Positions 9,783 to 20,481 of a DNA stretch of 64,000 nt are shown here, in pieces. Below the pieces are notes generated by a model, which did no database searches, was not told the DNA's origin, and saw only the letters and a list, made by a program, of their open reading frames with translations. The position numbers were made by a program, and so were the translations under genes. Within the stretch, counting starts at the first letter, position 1. Each line of letters opens with the position of its first letter. Origin of the DNA: Colletotrichum lupini (lineage: Eukaryota > Ascomycota > Sordariomycetes > Glomerellales > Glomerellaceae); the NCBI RefSeq assembly GCF_023278565.1, contig NC_064679.1, positions 4,960,001-5,024,000 on the forward strand, read 5' to 3'.

Positions 9783-12700
9783 TTTAGCGATAGTGGTTGT
9801 GATAGAGAATATTTTAGAAATGAGAAAGAAGTTGAGACTTGAGTGATGGATGTGCTGGACAAGACATGAAACTACGGTAGGATCCTTAGCCCTTTATGCG
9901 AGATTCATCTATAATGGTAGGTGGAACTTCACAACTGACTTATGAATAGCTCCATGAGTGGACCGCTATGCCACCATGCTCGATGTGGAACGCACAAGCG
10001 CAGCTCGCAACTTGCATCGAATCGTTGCAAAAGTTCCATTTCGTAGACCAAGACTTCCTGGCGTTCAGTTGGGCTATGCCGTACGCCAGACCGCCTAAAT
10101 AGCGCATCACGTTCTACGCTTCTACGCAAAGGAGGCTGTGCACCATGATACGCTCTAAGGACTTCAAACAAATGGCCGAAGCTTCCAATAGTGATATCGA
10201 ATCATGCTACAAGCGTTCATACGGAGAAATCCTGCCCAGCACCTCCTAGCGATCACGGTGCTTGAGTGCAAGAGACGGGAATCATAATGGAGGTTTTCCA
10301 GTCGTAGACGTAGTGAATAAAGTTCAACCCTCTGACTGCTGTTTTATCTCTAGGCCCCTGAAAACTTGTCGCAGGGGAGACCACAAGGCAATACCATGGG
10401 CGCATAGGGGCCCATCCACGCCTCATAAGCATCACGACTCATGACCGCCCTCGCTTTGCCCGGGGATGACCGATCGTCCCGTCCTTTGATGGTTACTGAC
10501 CAGTAAATATCGCCGGCACTGGCCTAGAATTCTTTCCTGAAGAAGTCGCAGGAAGTAATCCCTCCGTTCGGGAAACTCCCGATATAATACCGACCAGATG
10601 AACTGGGGGGATCTTGGCACTCCTTGTTTCGGTGGGACGAAATAGAGTTTGTGTCCCAATATCTAACCGGAAGACCGGCTTTGACGGGCGTGTAAAGACT
10701 ACTGCCGGAGAGTTGGACTCCATAAGTCGACAGGAATTTAAATACGTGTATAAACAATTCTCCGGACTCGGTAGAATTAATACTCGCCGATCGCATCAGG
10801 TTTGTCCGAGTGAGTCGCCCATGTATAAGTGCAGGGAGACAGTGGTAGTTTGCAACTTGCTATTCAAACAGGCTCTCCATGAGTTTCCGCCAGCACCTCA
10901 GCCAAAGTTAGCAGGTTCAAACTTGACTCAAGAGGGAGCGAATGGCACAGTGTGTCAGTACATGTGGCTGCTTCTTTGACTAGTCTGTAGCTGTTTTGTG
11001 TTGGATGGTGTACAATACTACGGCTTGACCTCGTCAGGAGGAGTATTGACTTGTGAAAGTGGGCCAGGGGTAGCTCGCTCGGATAATCCCATCGACATCA
11101 AAGCGGAACTATTGAAGGTGGATAAGCTGTCCGTTCTTGGGAGGAGACATGCTTGATGGGCAATCTTGATTCAAATTTATAGTAACTGGAACATGAATCA
11201 TAATCTTCTCGTTCGAACCAGCTTAGCCCAAAGCAAACTTTTGACAACACAAGACCTATCTCCTGTCTGAAATGATACGGTCAGAAAAGTTGTAAGAGCC
11301 ACGATAAGAAGTTCAGTCTCATCAGTGTTTTGAGAACTTACACGAACTTAGACTTGTCTAGCAAGCGCTCATACCAACTTCCCCAGGAAGAGTAAGCCAA
11401 TTCAAGGCCATCTCCAACTTCGTCTTACTTGCTGCTACACCCGCCATCCGCGGACGTTGACCTTGTTCTGGTGCATCTGCACGCCATCTCCGACTACGCC
11501 ACTTCACTAAACTTCTATTATCTCCTTCATCTTTTATGGAAAACTCTTACTTTACGCAAATTTGATATATACGCAGTATGATTCCAATTCGAAGGAATTT
11601 GGCTTCTAAAGGAAGTGCCAGGAGTTATAAGACCTTGGTATGGAGTCGTTGTCATCTATAAAAGCTACATGGATGACTTGGACGATTGAAGTCTGATAAA
11701 TAATCTCCTTACACGCTTGTTGATAGAATTAGACAATACCTGCCAGATTGCCCGATCCTGGGAGGCGTTACCGGCTCTGAGTGAGGCAACTTATACTATG
11801 TAGATGGTTCTCTTAGATTGAGCATAAAATCAGTTCTTCCTACGTAAAGATGACCTAAACAAGCATCGTTGTCGTCTCATCGAGGCCAAAAGTAGTAGTA
11901 TACCTCGACAAGTCCACCGGGGTGCTCCTTCCACGAATCATGGTAAGATAAGGCTGTGAAAGATATGTCTCTTTTATTCTTAGCTTTGCCCGATGCTTGA
12001 AGCGAGGCGCCTATAAGTGATGAAAGTCGCCTATGCGATCCTTCTCCAAGCATTACGGTGGCACAGATCAAGGTTCACGAGGCCTTTTGTGCTTTGCAGG
12101 TAGAATCCTGCGTCAGCTTCACCCAAAGCGCTCAATACCCATACTATATCCTTGATACTTTGCCCGAATTTCGAGTGAATGTAATCAAATCATGACGATG
12201 TTACACCGAGGATCGACAGCGGTGGGCTGAGACGAGCGCAAAGTGAAGCGCTTCAGCTGACATGCCACTCACGGGGTGTCAAGGGCTACTGGCTCAGAGT
12301 TTAGCCCTAACACAATTGCATGTTATGATATTACGTTCGAGTATCTAGCAAGTATCAGGTAATAGTATATTAACCTTGGACGTATGTAGACCCCGGCCTC
12401 ATAGGCAGACTTCATACTTTAACTACTAGTAAGCATGTAATGAAACGGACATAAGTTCTGCTGAGCCGCCAGGTAAACGAGCACTAGCTTCAAGAGAACA
12501 CAGTCCCCTGCAAGTAGGGCAGAGACAACAAGGCTCAGTTCTTCGCTTGGACGGAAAGCAGCCGGAGTGGGGTGTTGTCGTTGAAGCTTGGCTCTTATGC
12601 ACGTAAGCTTACCTCACTTTCCCGCGCTACATTTGCTCCGTACGCGAGTTGATTGGCTCGTATAGGGAACGGCCCGGTCCATCTTGCTTACTTCGTTTAA

Positions 12701-13123
12701 ATTTTCCGTTGAGCCGATGGCAAGGGACCTTTGTTTCCCAGCTTGACTTCCAATCAAAGGATCCCTGGTGTGGCAATGAGTATTCTAAGTCAGGTCGATT
12801 AATCGAGGTACATACTCACTAGAACAAGGTATTGAAAGCAGTTGTGGATATGACGATCGGTCATGTTCCAGTCTGAATGCTTTGCAACACAAGAGCCTGA
12901 TTCACAATAGCATAGACCTGTGGTGGTGATAGACTATTGTTGTACTCCTCCCCAGAGCCTAGGTTCATGGTCATGGATACCGTGGCAATACGAAGTTGGC
13001 ACTAGCATCGGGCGAAGCTATCCAGAAAGTGACTGGGATCACAACTATGGACTATCGAGTTGGGATCAGCTCTTCCTCGGACTTTCAGAACAACAATTCA
13101 TGTCTCGAAGCATAAGAAGCTTC
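9783..13123. other. 3.3-kb gene-free region between two secreted-protein genes
   Basis: No open frame here has a signal peptide, domain or credible splice structure; the longest frames (for example near 10614-10979 plus and 10493-10796 minus) overlap on opposite strands and mirror each other. Base composition is more balanced than in the RIP blocks and both CpA and TpG are common, so this is not a strongly RIP-mutated repeat. It may be decayed sequence. The proximal 200 bases on each side should carry the two promoters. Confidence 0.4.
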
Positions 13124-13130
13124 TATAAAA
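13124..13130 (+). promoter_or_regulatory. TATA box of the disrupted secreted-protein gene
   Basis: TATAAAA lies about 140 bases before the ATG at 13271. It is followed by a TC/CA-rich leader with CATCACATCAATC-type sequence, which is typical of strongly expressed fungal secreted-protein genes. Confidence 0.5.
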
Positions 13131-13468
13131 GGTTGACTTGGTTCGCTCAAAAGCTCTCATCTCTTCTCTATCATCATCACATCAATCTACTGACATCACT
13201 CAAGAAACAAGACAACTCTTAACCTCTACTTAAGGTAGTACCGCCCATCGTCACCTCACCCCATCCAAAAATGTACGCCGCCAAGATCTTCCTCGGCCTC
13301 ATCGCCACCGTCTCGGCCATCGATATCTACGGCTACCGCAGCAACGAAAAGTGCAGCGGCAACGACTACATCGTCTGCACAAACGCCAACCCGAATGACT
13401 GCTGCGTCCGCGCCTCCGGTGACATCTTCTGCAGCATCGGCTTCCGCGCCATCCCTACTAACTAGAGA

Positions 13469-13476
13469 ATTATCGG
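13469..13476. repeat. Target-site duplication, left copy
   Basis: The 8-bp sequence ATTATCGG directly precedes the first CAG of the transposon and is repeated exactly at 16692-16699 directly after its last CTG. An 8-bp duplication is characteristic of the hAT superfamily. Confidence 0.9.
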
Positions 13477-16393
13477 CAGCGCTTATACCCATACAAACAA
13501 ATCAAATATGAGGTTCGTATTTGATTATTTAGCTCATTTCTCGCGCCATATTTAATTATTTAATAATTAATTAATAGATTTAACTAATTTCCTAATCGGG
13601 AATTAAATAAAGCTATTACGAAAGTCTTTATAATACTAACTTATAGACTTTATTTTAATTAGCTCTTTTAATTAAAAAATTAACCTCTTACTTCTATAGT
13701 ACCGCTACGAAGCTAGTTCTTAAGATATTAAACCTCCTTTAGTATAGAGGATCTTATTAATAATCGCTATAAGGTTAAAATTAACTTTACGAGGCTAAAT
13801 ATCCTCTCGTAATTTATTACTATTATAGGGATCGTAAAAATATTAAATATAAGCTTACTTAACGTTAAATAAGTTAGCTAATAATTAATTTATTATTAAA
13901 TTAGGTTAAGGACCGGCTAAGGGATAATCTATAAGTAATATTAATTAAGCTTAGGCGCGTAGTTAATTACTACGTTTATTATTTAAAATATTAATTATTA
14001 TTAATATTACGAGTTTTTTATAATACTCTTTAAAGTCGTAAGGGTAGTAAAAGTAGCTTATAACTATTATAATAAAGGAGGAGGACTTAGATAACGAGGA
14101 GGAGGAGGACTTATTATTTTATTTATATACTATTTTTATTAGTAATTATAGAGTCCCTTTTTTATATTAAATAGTTAGTAGCTCTACTTAGGTATATCTT
14201 ACTTCTTTTCTAGCTATTTTAATCCTTACTTAGGGTAAAAAATAATTATTATAATATAGAGCGAAGAGTTACCTAACTTAGTATAATACTTATTAAGGAC
14301 TTACTAAGTATTAATAACTAATAGTTAGAAGTATTTTTATAAGTTAAAATTATTACTAAGAAGTAGCTCTACCCGCTCCCTAAGTATATACTTAAATTAA
14401 ATATAACGAGGGATATTATTTAAAGTTAAAAGTTAAGAAAGAGGTTAGGATATAAATTAATAACGAGCTAATTATTAACGAGGTAGTATTCTTTATATTA
14501 ATTACGATTATAATGCTATAATTTAAGAAGCTATAAAATTTATCTCTTTTTTAAAAAGTTTATTATATAACTTCTTTTACTCCTTAAAATAGTTAATAAA
14601 GTACTTAAGACCTATTATTACTTCTTATAAACGGCTATAACCGTCTCTTTTACCTTAGCCCTAATATCTTATTATCTAGAAGTAAAGTAGCTTAAGTACT
14701 ACCTTTAGCTTAGTTAGTAACTATTAATCGTTATTATTAAAAACGTCCTTAATAAGGATCCGTTATTTTAAATCTTTATAAGCTCGATTAGTTATTAAGA
14801 AGGTATAGATCTACTTTCTCTTTTATAAAGAGCGTTATATTATAAAATATATTAAATTCTATTTTATATTATTATTAAGCGTTAATATAAGCTCTTACGA
14901 CGACTCTTTAAAAAGAGTAAATATATCGTTCTTATTAATCTTATTACTAACTTCGAAAAAGGCCTTATATTATTAAGGCGACGAGTAAATAAATTTAATA
15001 ACGTTCCGAAGCTTATTAATAGGGCCCTTTGTATACTAAAAGTTAAGATCTTTTTAAAGTTACTTAGTATTAATTAATATATTTAATTTTTATTTAAATA
15101 CCTATTTATTATTACTAAATAAAAAGGCCTTACTAACGAGGTTAAGAATATAACCGTAGTACTTTATTCTCTAATTAAAAATATCTTCTTAAGTATAAGT
15201 ATAAAATAATATAGGATATAAGTAACCTAAGTAAGTATTATTATTTAAAATATTATCGTAAATAACTACTCTAACTTAGTTACCTAATTCCTAGTCGTCT
15301 ATTACTAATTTTATAATTTAAATAATATTAGCCCTATTATAGGTATTATATTATTATTATAGAATAATAAAGTATTATATTTATTACTTAGTATAGTTTA
15401 GAAAGTAAGTAAAAATAGTGATAATAATATTCTATATTAGCGAGGTCTATAAATTGAGTAATAAATAGACTTTTATTATTAACCTCTAGATTTTTATTTT
15501 AATTATATCTCTCTTCTTAATAAAGATCCTACTTAGCTCATTTTTTATATTTCTATATAATAATAAGAGTTTGTTAATAATATTATAATTTAATTAATAA
15601 AGGAGGGCCCGGAGGTAAGGATCTTAAAAAGTTATAAATAAGCTATTATTATTAACAATATACTTAATTACTAATTCCTTAATTCTTATTACTTTGCTCT
15701 TTATAATAGTATTAAAAGTAAGTTTCTATCTTTTTAATATAAAGTCGTACTTAGAGGATTTTAATAAATATAATAACTCGCTAGAGCTTAGATTTATTAC
15801 TTAGTATTTTAACTTTAAATAAGCTATTACTAAGCTCGTAGCTATTATTTTAAAATAGGTAACGATACTTATTTCGTTATAGTAATAATAAAACTAAAAG
15901 ACTTCGCCTTAACTATTTTTATTATAAATCTTTTAAATAAAGACCCCCTCTAAGTAAATCTACGACTTCCTTAGCCTTATGCCCTTTTATAATATTAAAT
16001 CGTTATTAATAAAAATCCTCCCTTTTTAAATTGCTTTTAAAAGGGCGTAGAGGCTATTACGATTCTTAAGATTAGTTAATAATACGAGGCTAGCGTTAGT
16101 TAAGGTTTATAATTACGAAGTAATCCGAAATAGTAGTTACGTACTGAAGATCGTACGACTTATTACTAATTAATTAATTATAATATAGCAAATCGATTAA
16201 TATATAATTTAATTAATTTTAATAATAATTATAATAGTTATAAAGGGTTAGAAATAGTAATACGTAACTTCGTTAGTTTCATTAATATTAAGAAAAAGGG
16301 GTACTAAAGGTTTTTTAAATTCCTAAATATAATAGGATACTAAATTTAGGGCTCTATAATACTTAGGCTTTTTTTTTATAATAATTATTAGTA

Positions 16394-16471
16394 ATTTATT
16401 TAGTTAAGTAGTATAATACCGAACTTATAATTATAAATAAGGAGTCGTAGGTTCGAATCCCGCTTTAGGTA
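16394..16471 (+). other. Degenerate tRNA-like sequence inside the transposon
   Basis: A perfect pol III B-box/T-loop, GGTTCGAATCC, lies at 16450-16460, preceded at a tRNA-like distance by a D-arm-like stretch (TAGTTAAGTAGTATAAT at 16401-16417) and followed by a possible acceptor strand TTTAGGT. The 5' acceptor strand pairs only partly, and several mismatches are the C-to-T or G-to-A type expected from RIP. It may be a decayed tRNA gene or the head of a tRNA-derived SINE. It is unlikely to be functional. Confidence 0.45.
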
Positions 16472-16474
16472 TTT

Positions 16475-16517
16475 ATATTCCTAATTACGAACTTTTATAG
16501 GGCGTAGTTAGGAATAT
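16475..16517. repeat. 15-bp inverted repeat (hairpin) next to the tRNA-like sequence
   Basis: Positions 16475-16489 pair with 16503-16517 over 15 positions with one G-T wobble, leaving a 13-base loop. The hairpin begins four bases after the tRNA-like segment. In AT-rich DNA short hairpins arise by chance, but this stem includes several G-C pairs. Confidence 0.45.
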
Positions 16518-16691
16518 TAAGTTTTAATTAGCCCGGCCCCGGATTTTCTTTTTTCTAAGCGACCTTATATTTAATTAAATACGTTAAATATAGGGCCTCA
16601 CGATATTTAATTATTTGACTTACTGAAATTCCTATATTTGACTATTTGTTTGACTTATTTGTTAGATTGATTTGAATGGGTATAAGCGCTG

Positions 16692-16699
16692 ATTATCGG
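16692..16699. repeat. Target-site duplication, right copy
   Basis: ATTATCGG, identical to the copy at 13469-13476, follows directly after the terminal CTG of the element. Beyond it the interrupted gene continues in the same phase. Confidence 0.9.
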
Positions 16700-17215
16700 C
16701 CGCGCCTTCAGCGGCGGCGACTGCAAGAACGTCAAGTACGTCGCCCAGTCCAACGGCGCGCAGAACGTCTGCTGCGGCGGGAGCAGCTACTCTGGCGGCA
16801 ACTATGTATTTGCTTCCAAGAAGCGCGATGAGAGTGCCAGTGAAGGTGACACCTGCGCCGCTTCTGCCGGGGGCTGCACTTCCGTTGCGAAGGGCAACTT
16901 GATGGTCTTTGAGAACGGACCCAAGTATAACATGACTGGTCTTGATGATGCTCTTTACACTGAACTGGTGAGTACACCCGTGTATTTGATATTGTTTGCT
17001 CTCTGAAGTTCATATATACTGACATTGGGTTCTTTTCTTCTAGTAAGCTATAGTGTCCTTCATCTTCATGGATCAAAACTCCTCTTGTCTCCCTTCCCAG
17101 CCCTTTCATTGTCACATTCACTAACGTCTTTGTCACCAACAGTATCTCTATCTGGGAGAACGGCGGAAGCTCGGATGAGATCCCTGCCAAGTTCGATGCC
17201 TACAAGTTTGAGTAG

Positions 17216-19074
17216 AGTCTTAATCAAGGGGTTGGTCAGGACTTAGGTCAGGGGAGGCGTCCAGGCTGCAATCCACTCATCTCCCTGATCTCATCAAGAC
17301 CACGTCATGATCATCTTCCCCCGTCATAATTTCTCTTCACTTTCTAGTATACAGCTTTCACCATTCCAAGTCTTTGGGGACCGTATTGCATGGACACGTA
17401 GATAGTTAGATACTCATTTCAACAATGGCGTATCCGTCTACCAATACAAGCAACATCTATTCTCTTCTCAAAGTAGTTCGACTGCGTACAATGATCGGAT
17501 AACTCTGAGTCAGCGGTTGGGTCGAAACCAACGTGCGAGTTAGGGTAATGTTTGGCTACAGAGTAGCTAAGTTTGAAGAACAAACATCAAGGGGTTAAGG
17601 GGAGCAAGTTGCAACATTTGCCTAAACACAGGCTAAAGTTTCATGTTATATCATGTACCTAGAGTCTAGATTTCATCACCCAACGCCTTCTTTACATGAA
17701 AATATTGTCACGAATCAGGGTTATCATTAGAAACTCTGCTACGTGCTTCCTCGCGTAGATCCCACACTCCTGCCGTAGATAGACTGCTCTCTTTTCTTTA
17801 TTCTGCATGTGTTATTTCAGTATACTTTTGACCCGTTTTATATGCCCGTTACAATGTACCATAAATCATGACAGATATTGTCCACACGATACACGTAGTC
17901 CAATAATGGCGAGTACATCTCCCCACGAGCCAGTGTCTTCATCCAAGCAACCCAGCCTCGACAACAACGACCCACTCCCTTCAACTCAAGCCCTCACAAA
18001 ACTCCAGAATCCCAAATTCCTCCCCTCCTCCAATCCTCTCCCAACACCTCTCTCAAATCCCTCCACCACTCCAAGACCCAATCCAAAAACCCCCTTTCCT
18101 GATCCCTCCTATCATCCCCAATGAACACTCCCCATCCTAACGTGCTGAGATCCCTCGAGACCAGCGGATTCGGACATCTACAGGACAGCTTAGTCCCAGC
18201 TGAAGCAGAGACCTCGCCAGAGAGAACGCCGAGGCAGGTTCTCAGTCGACACCGCTGGGCCCAGTCAACCGTCTCGGTTGCGGCGTCTGGTGCTAGGGGT
18301 AGAGACGGCATTGCTTGGGTTTTAACTTGCTTCGTAGTGCTACCGCAAAAGAGACAGAGGCATGGCGTAGTGGAAGGGGAGTTCTCAAGTGCTGAGGCCA
18401 CGGAAGATACTACGGAATGCTCTTTAGAGATCTCGGTTCTGCGATACGCAGATCCGCGCTAGGAAATTGGTGGCGCAGATTTATTTGTGCTGGAAGAGTC
18501 TGGCCAAAAAGGGAATTGCAAGATATGATTGAGTTTAGATGGTTATGATTTCTAGGAGAAAAATACCGAATCAAAGAAAGCCAACTTCAGCTAGGTACAT
18601 GTACCTGTAGAGGGTGGCTTCAAGAACAGTCAGAAGTGAGGCTGTGAGACCGGTGGTGCATGCTCGAGTCCTACTAGTTAGTCCTACCCCTAGGCTACTA
18701 GCCCCATGAAGGATGAGCATCCACGCCAGTTCATCAGGACTTTAGCGCATTGGCATGATGAGGACGCCTGCGACTACGATGAATCTGACAGGGCTTGATC
18801 CCGACCAAAATCAAGATTATCAAAGATATCGCAGTATTTTGGACTTTCCACAATATCAGTGCATTGTTCGATACTCAAGAGTAGCAAGGTCAAAAGCATG
18901 CCATGGTCATGATGTACTCCCATCTAAGATGCATTGCATCGCAAGCAAGGCCAATTTTGATAGTGGGCATAGCTTTCGCAAAATTCTCATTCAAGGTTCG
19001 TATGTTTTGATCCACCGTACCCGTTCCCCGGCGTCAAGGTAATATACAAGACCACATTTACACATCTCACAGTA
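17216..19074. other. Intergenic region with one weak small frame
   Basis: This 1.9-kb stretch separates the disrupted gene from the glutaryl-CoA dehydrogenase gene (both 3' ends). An ATG at 17906 opens a proline/serine-rich 72-codon frame that ends at 18124; it has low complexity, no family match that I know and a mirror frame on the other strand, so I do not call it a gene. Nothing else stands out. Confidence 0.4.
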
Positions 19075-20481
19075 TTACACGAAGGCTTGGATACCAGTGA
19101 TAGCACGACCCAGAATGAGACCTGGTTCTTAGGTTAGTAAGGGATATTCCTGAAGCATACGGCCACGGGAGCAACTTACTGTGAATATCACTCTGTCCCT
19201 CGTACGTCTGCGTCACGAAAAGGTTGGCGACGTGACGGCCAATGCCATACTCATCACTGACAGCATTACCACCAAAGATCTCTTGCAGCACGCGCGCATT
19301 CTGCAGCGCCCGATCGCAGTTCTGGCGCTTGACCATGCTGATCATCTCGGGCGTCGCCTTGCCCTCGTCCTTGAGTCTGCCGACCTGGATCGCGGCCACG
19401 GTACCGTAGGCCGCGTCCGTCGCAGCGTCTGCCAGCTTCTTCTGTACGAGTTGGTACTTAGCGATGGGGTTACCCTTAAACTGCTTTCGCTCGAGTGAGT
19501 ACGTCCTGGCGCGGGCAATGCAGTCCTCAAGGGCACCAATGACGCCCAGGGAGATACCGTATCTCGCGCTGTTGAGGCACGAGAATGGGCCTCGCAGTCC
19601 TTCGACCGAGGGGAACATGTTTTCCTTAGGGACGGGGACGTCGTCGAGCTGGATCATGCCTGTGATGGAGGCTCGCAGGCCATTCTTGTTCTTGATAGCT
19701 GGTGTCTCGAGAGTACCGGGCGGACACTGGGACCGTTCAACTAGGAACCCTCTGATCTTGCCCGTTTCTTGTAGCTTCGCCCAGACCATCAACACATCGG
19801 CAATGGGCGAGTTTGTGATCCACGTCTTGGCACCAGAAAGAGAGTAGTAGCCCTCCTTGGTCGGGTGAGGCTTGGCCGTCGTCTCCATGGAGCCGGGGTC
19901 GCTGCCGTGGTTGGGCTCTGTCAAACCAAACGCGCCGAGCATCTTTCCTGTGGCCATCTTTGGCAGGAATCTCTCCTTTTGCTCCTCGGTACCGAACTCC
20001 GCGATGCCACCCATGACCAGCGACGACTGGACGGACATGCCGGAACGGTAGCCACTGTCGACTCTCTCAACGGCCTTTGTGATGAGTCCTCCGGCAACGG
20101 TAGAGACACCGGCGCATCCATAGCCCTCAATTGTTGCTCCGAGGAGCCCCAGTTCGCCCATCTCCTCAAGGATCTTTTGGTCATATTGCTCGTCGCGGTA
20201 GGCCTCTATGGAGAGTGGTCAGTGTAAGCCATGGAAGTTACCAGCAATGTACCAGCAAGGGAAGACATACGAAGGACACGCGGCAGCATGCGCTCCTGGC
20301 AGTATCGCTCAGCTGTCTCAGAAATGGCGACCTCCTCCTCAGTCAGGAGGTTCTTTGCGTTCAAGGGATCCTCCCAGTTGAAGACCGGGCCATCGGAGGC
20401 GGAAGCGAAGGTTCTCGCGGCGGGCAAGGTACGCTTTGCGGCGCATCGTGTCGCGCATGTTCTCAAGGCGTTGCGATACAT
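19075..20481 (-). CDS. Glutaryl-CoA dehydrogenase, mitochondrial
   Basis: This FAD enzyme oxidises and decarboxylates glutaryl-CoA to crotonyl-CoA in lysine and tryptophan breakdown. The exons are 20481-20271, 20205-19180 and 19121-19075, giving 427 aa, the usual family length. Intron 1 (GTATGT...CATAG, 65 bp) joins PRVLQAYRDEQYD; intron 2 (GTAAGT, TTACTAAC branch, CCAG) joins DIHS to LILGRAITGIQAFV. The N-terminus is rich in Arg and Ala and looks like a matrix targeting peptide, followed by FNWEDPL near residue 34. Diagnostic motifs are GYGCAGVS, ERVDSGYRSGMSVQSSLVM (substrate arginine), AFGLTEPNHGSDP, KTWITNSP, and TYEGQSDIH with the catalytic base Glu406. These distinguish it from short-chain acyl-CoA dehydrogenases. 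All key residues are present and the gene looks functional. Confidence 0.95.

Larger units (their letters stand above)
13477..16691. mobile_element. hAT-like DNA transposon, heavily RIP-mutated, 3,215 bp
   Basis: The ends are inverted repeats: CAGCGCTTATACCCAT reads inward from both sides with 16 of 16 identical bases, and similarity continues weakly for another 12-15 bases. Both ends begin CAG/CTG, and an 8-bp target duplication flanks the element; all three points indicate hAT. TATTTGAC/TATTTGAT-type motifs recur just inside both ends, like hAT subterminal repeats. The interior is extremely AT-rich and nearly free of CpA and TpG, while CpG, CpT and ApG survive, which is the residue left by RIP. 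No open frame of useful length remains, so transposase cannot be recognised and the element must be non-autonomous now. It sits in a secreted-protein gene and carries a tRNA-like relic near its right end. Confidence 0.9.
13271..17215 (+). pseudogene. Small secreted cysteine-rich protein gene, disrupted by a hAT-like transposon
   Basis: The 5' part (13271-13476) encodes a signal peptide (MYAAKIFLGLIATVSA) and a short mature segment with VCTNANPNDCC. A TAG at 13463-13465 stops it a few bases before the insertion at 13477-16691. The 3' part resumes at 16700 in the same reading phase with GRAFSGGDCKN, then VCCGGSSYSGG, then a tail containing LDDALYTEL, up to a GTGAGT donor at 16968. A good intron follows (acceptor near 17043). 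Further coding-like sequence (IWENGG, AKFDAYKFE and a TAG at 17213-17215) lies after a second acceptor at about 17142, but its phase does not match a simple splice, so the 3' exon structure is uncertain. Left and right halves clearly belonged to one gene of an uncharacterised secreted family. In its present state no full protein can be made. An effector role is inference. Confidence 0.8.

Noticed and set aside
10493..10979. Cluster of overlapping frames on both strands
   Set aside because: Considered as a transposon or organelle-derived relic, but nothing could be matched and no frame is longer than chance allows.
12920..13222. 100-codon frame directly upstream of the disrupted secreted-protein gene
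   Set aside because: It contains the TATA box and leader of that gene, so it is promoter sequence.
17906..18124. 72-codon Pro/Ser-rich frame
   Set aside because: Low complexity and no conserved feature; a longer frame runs opposite to it.
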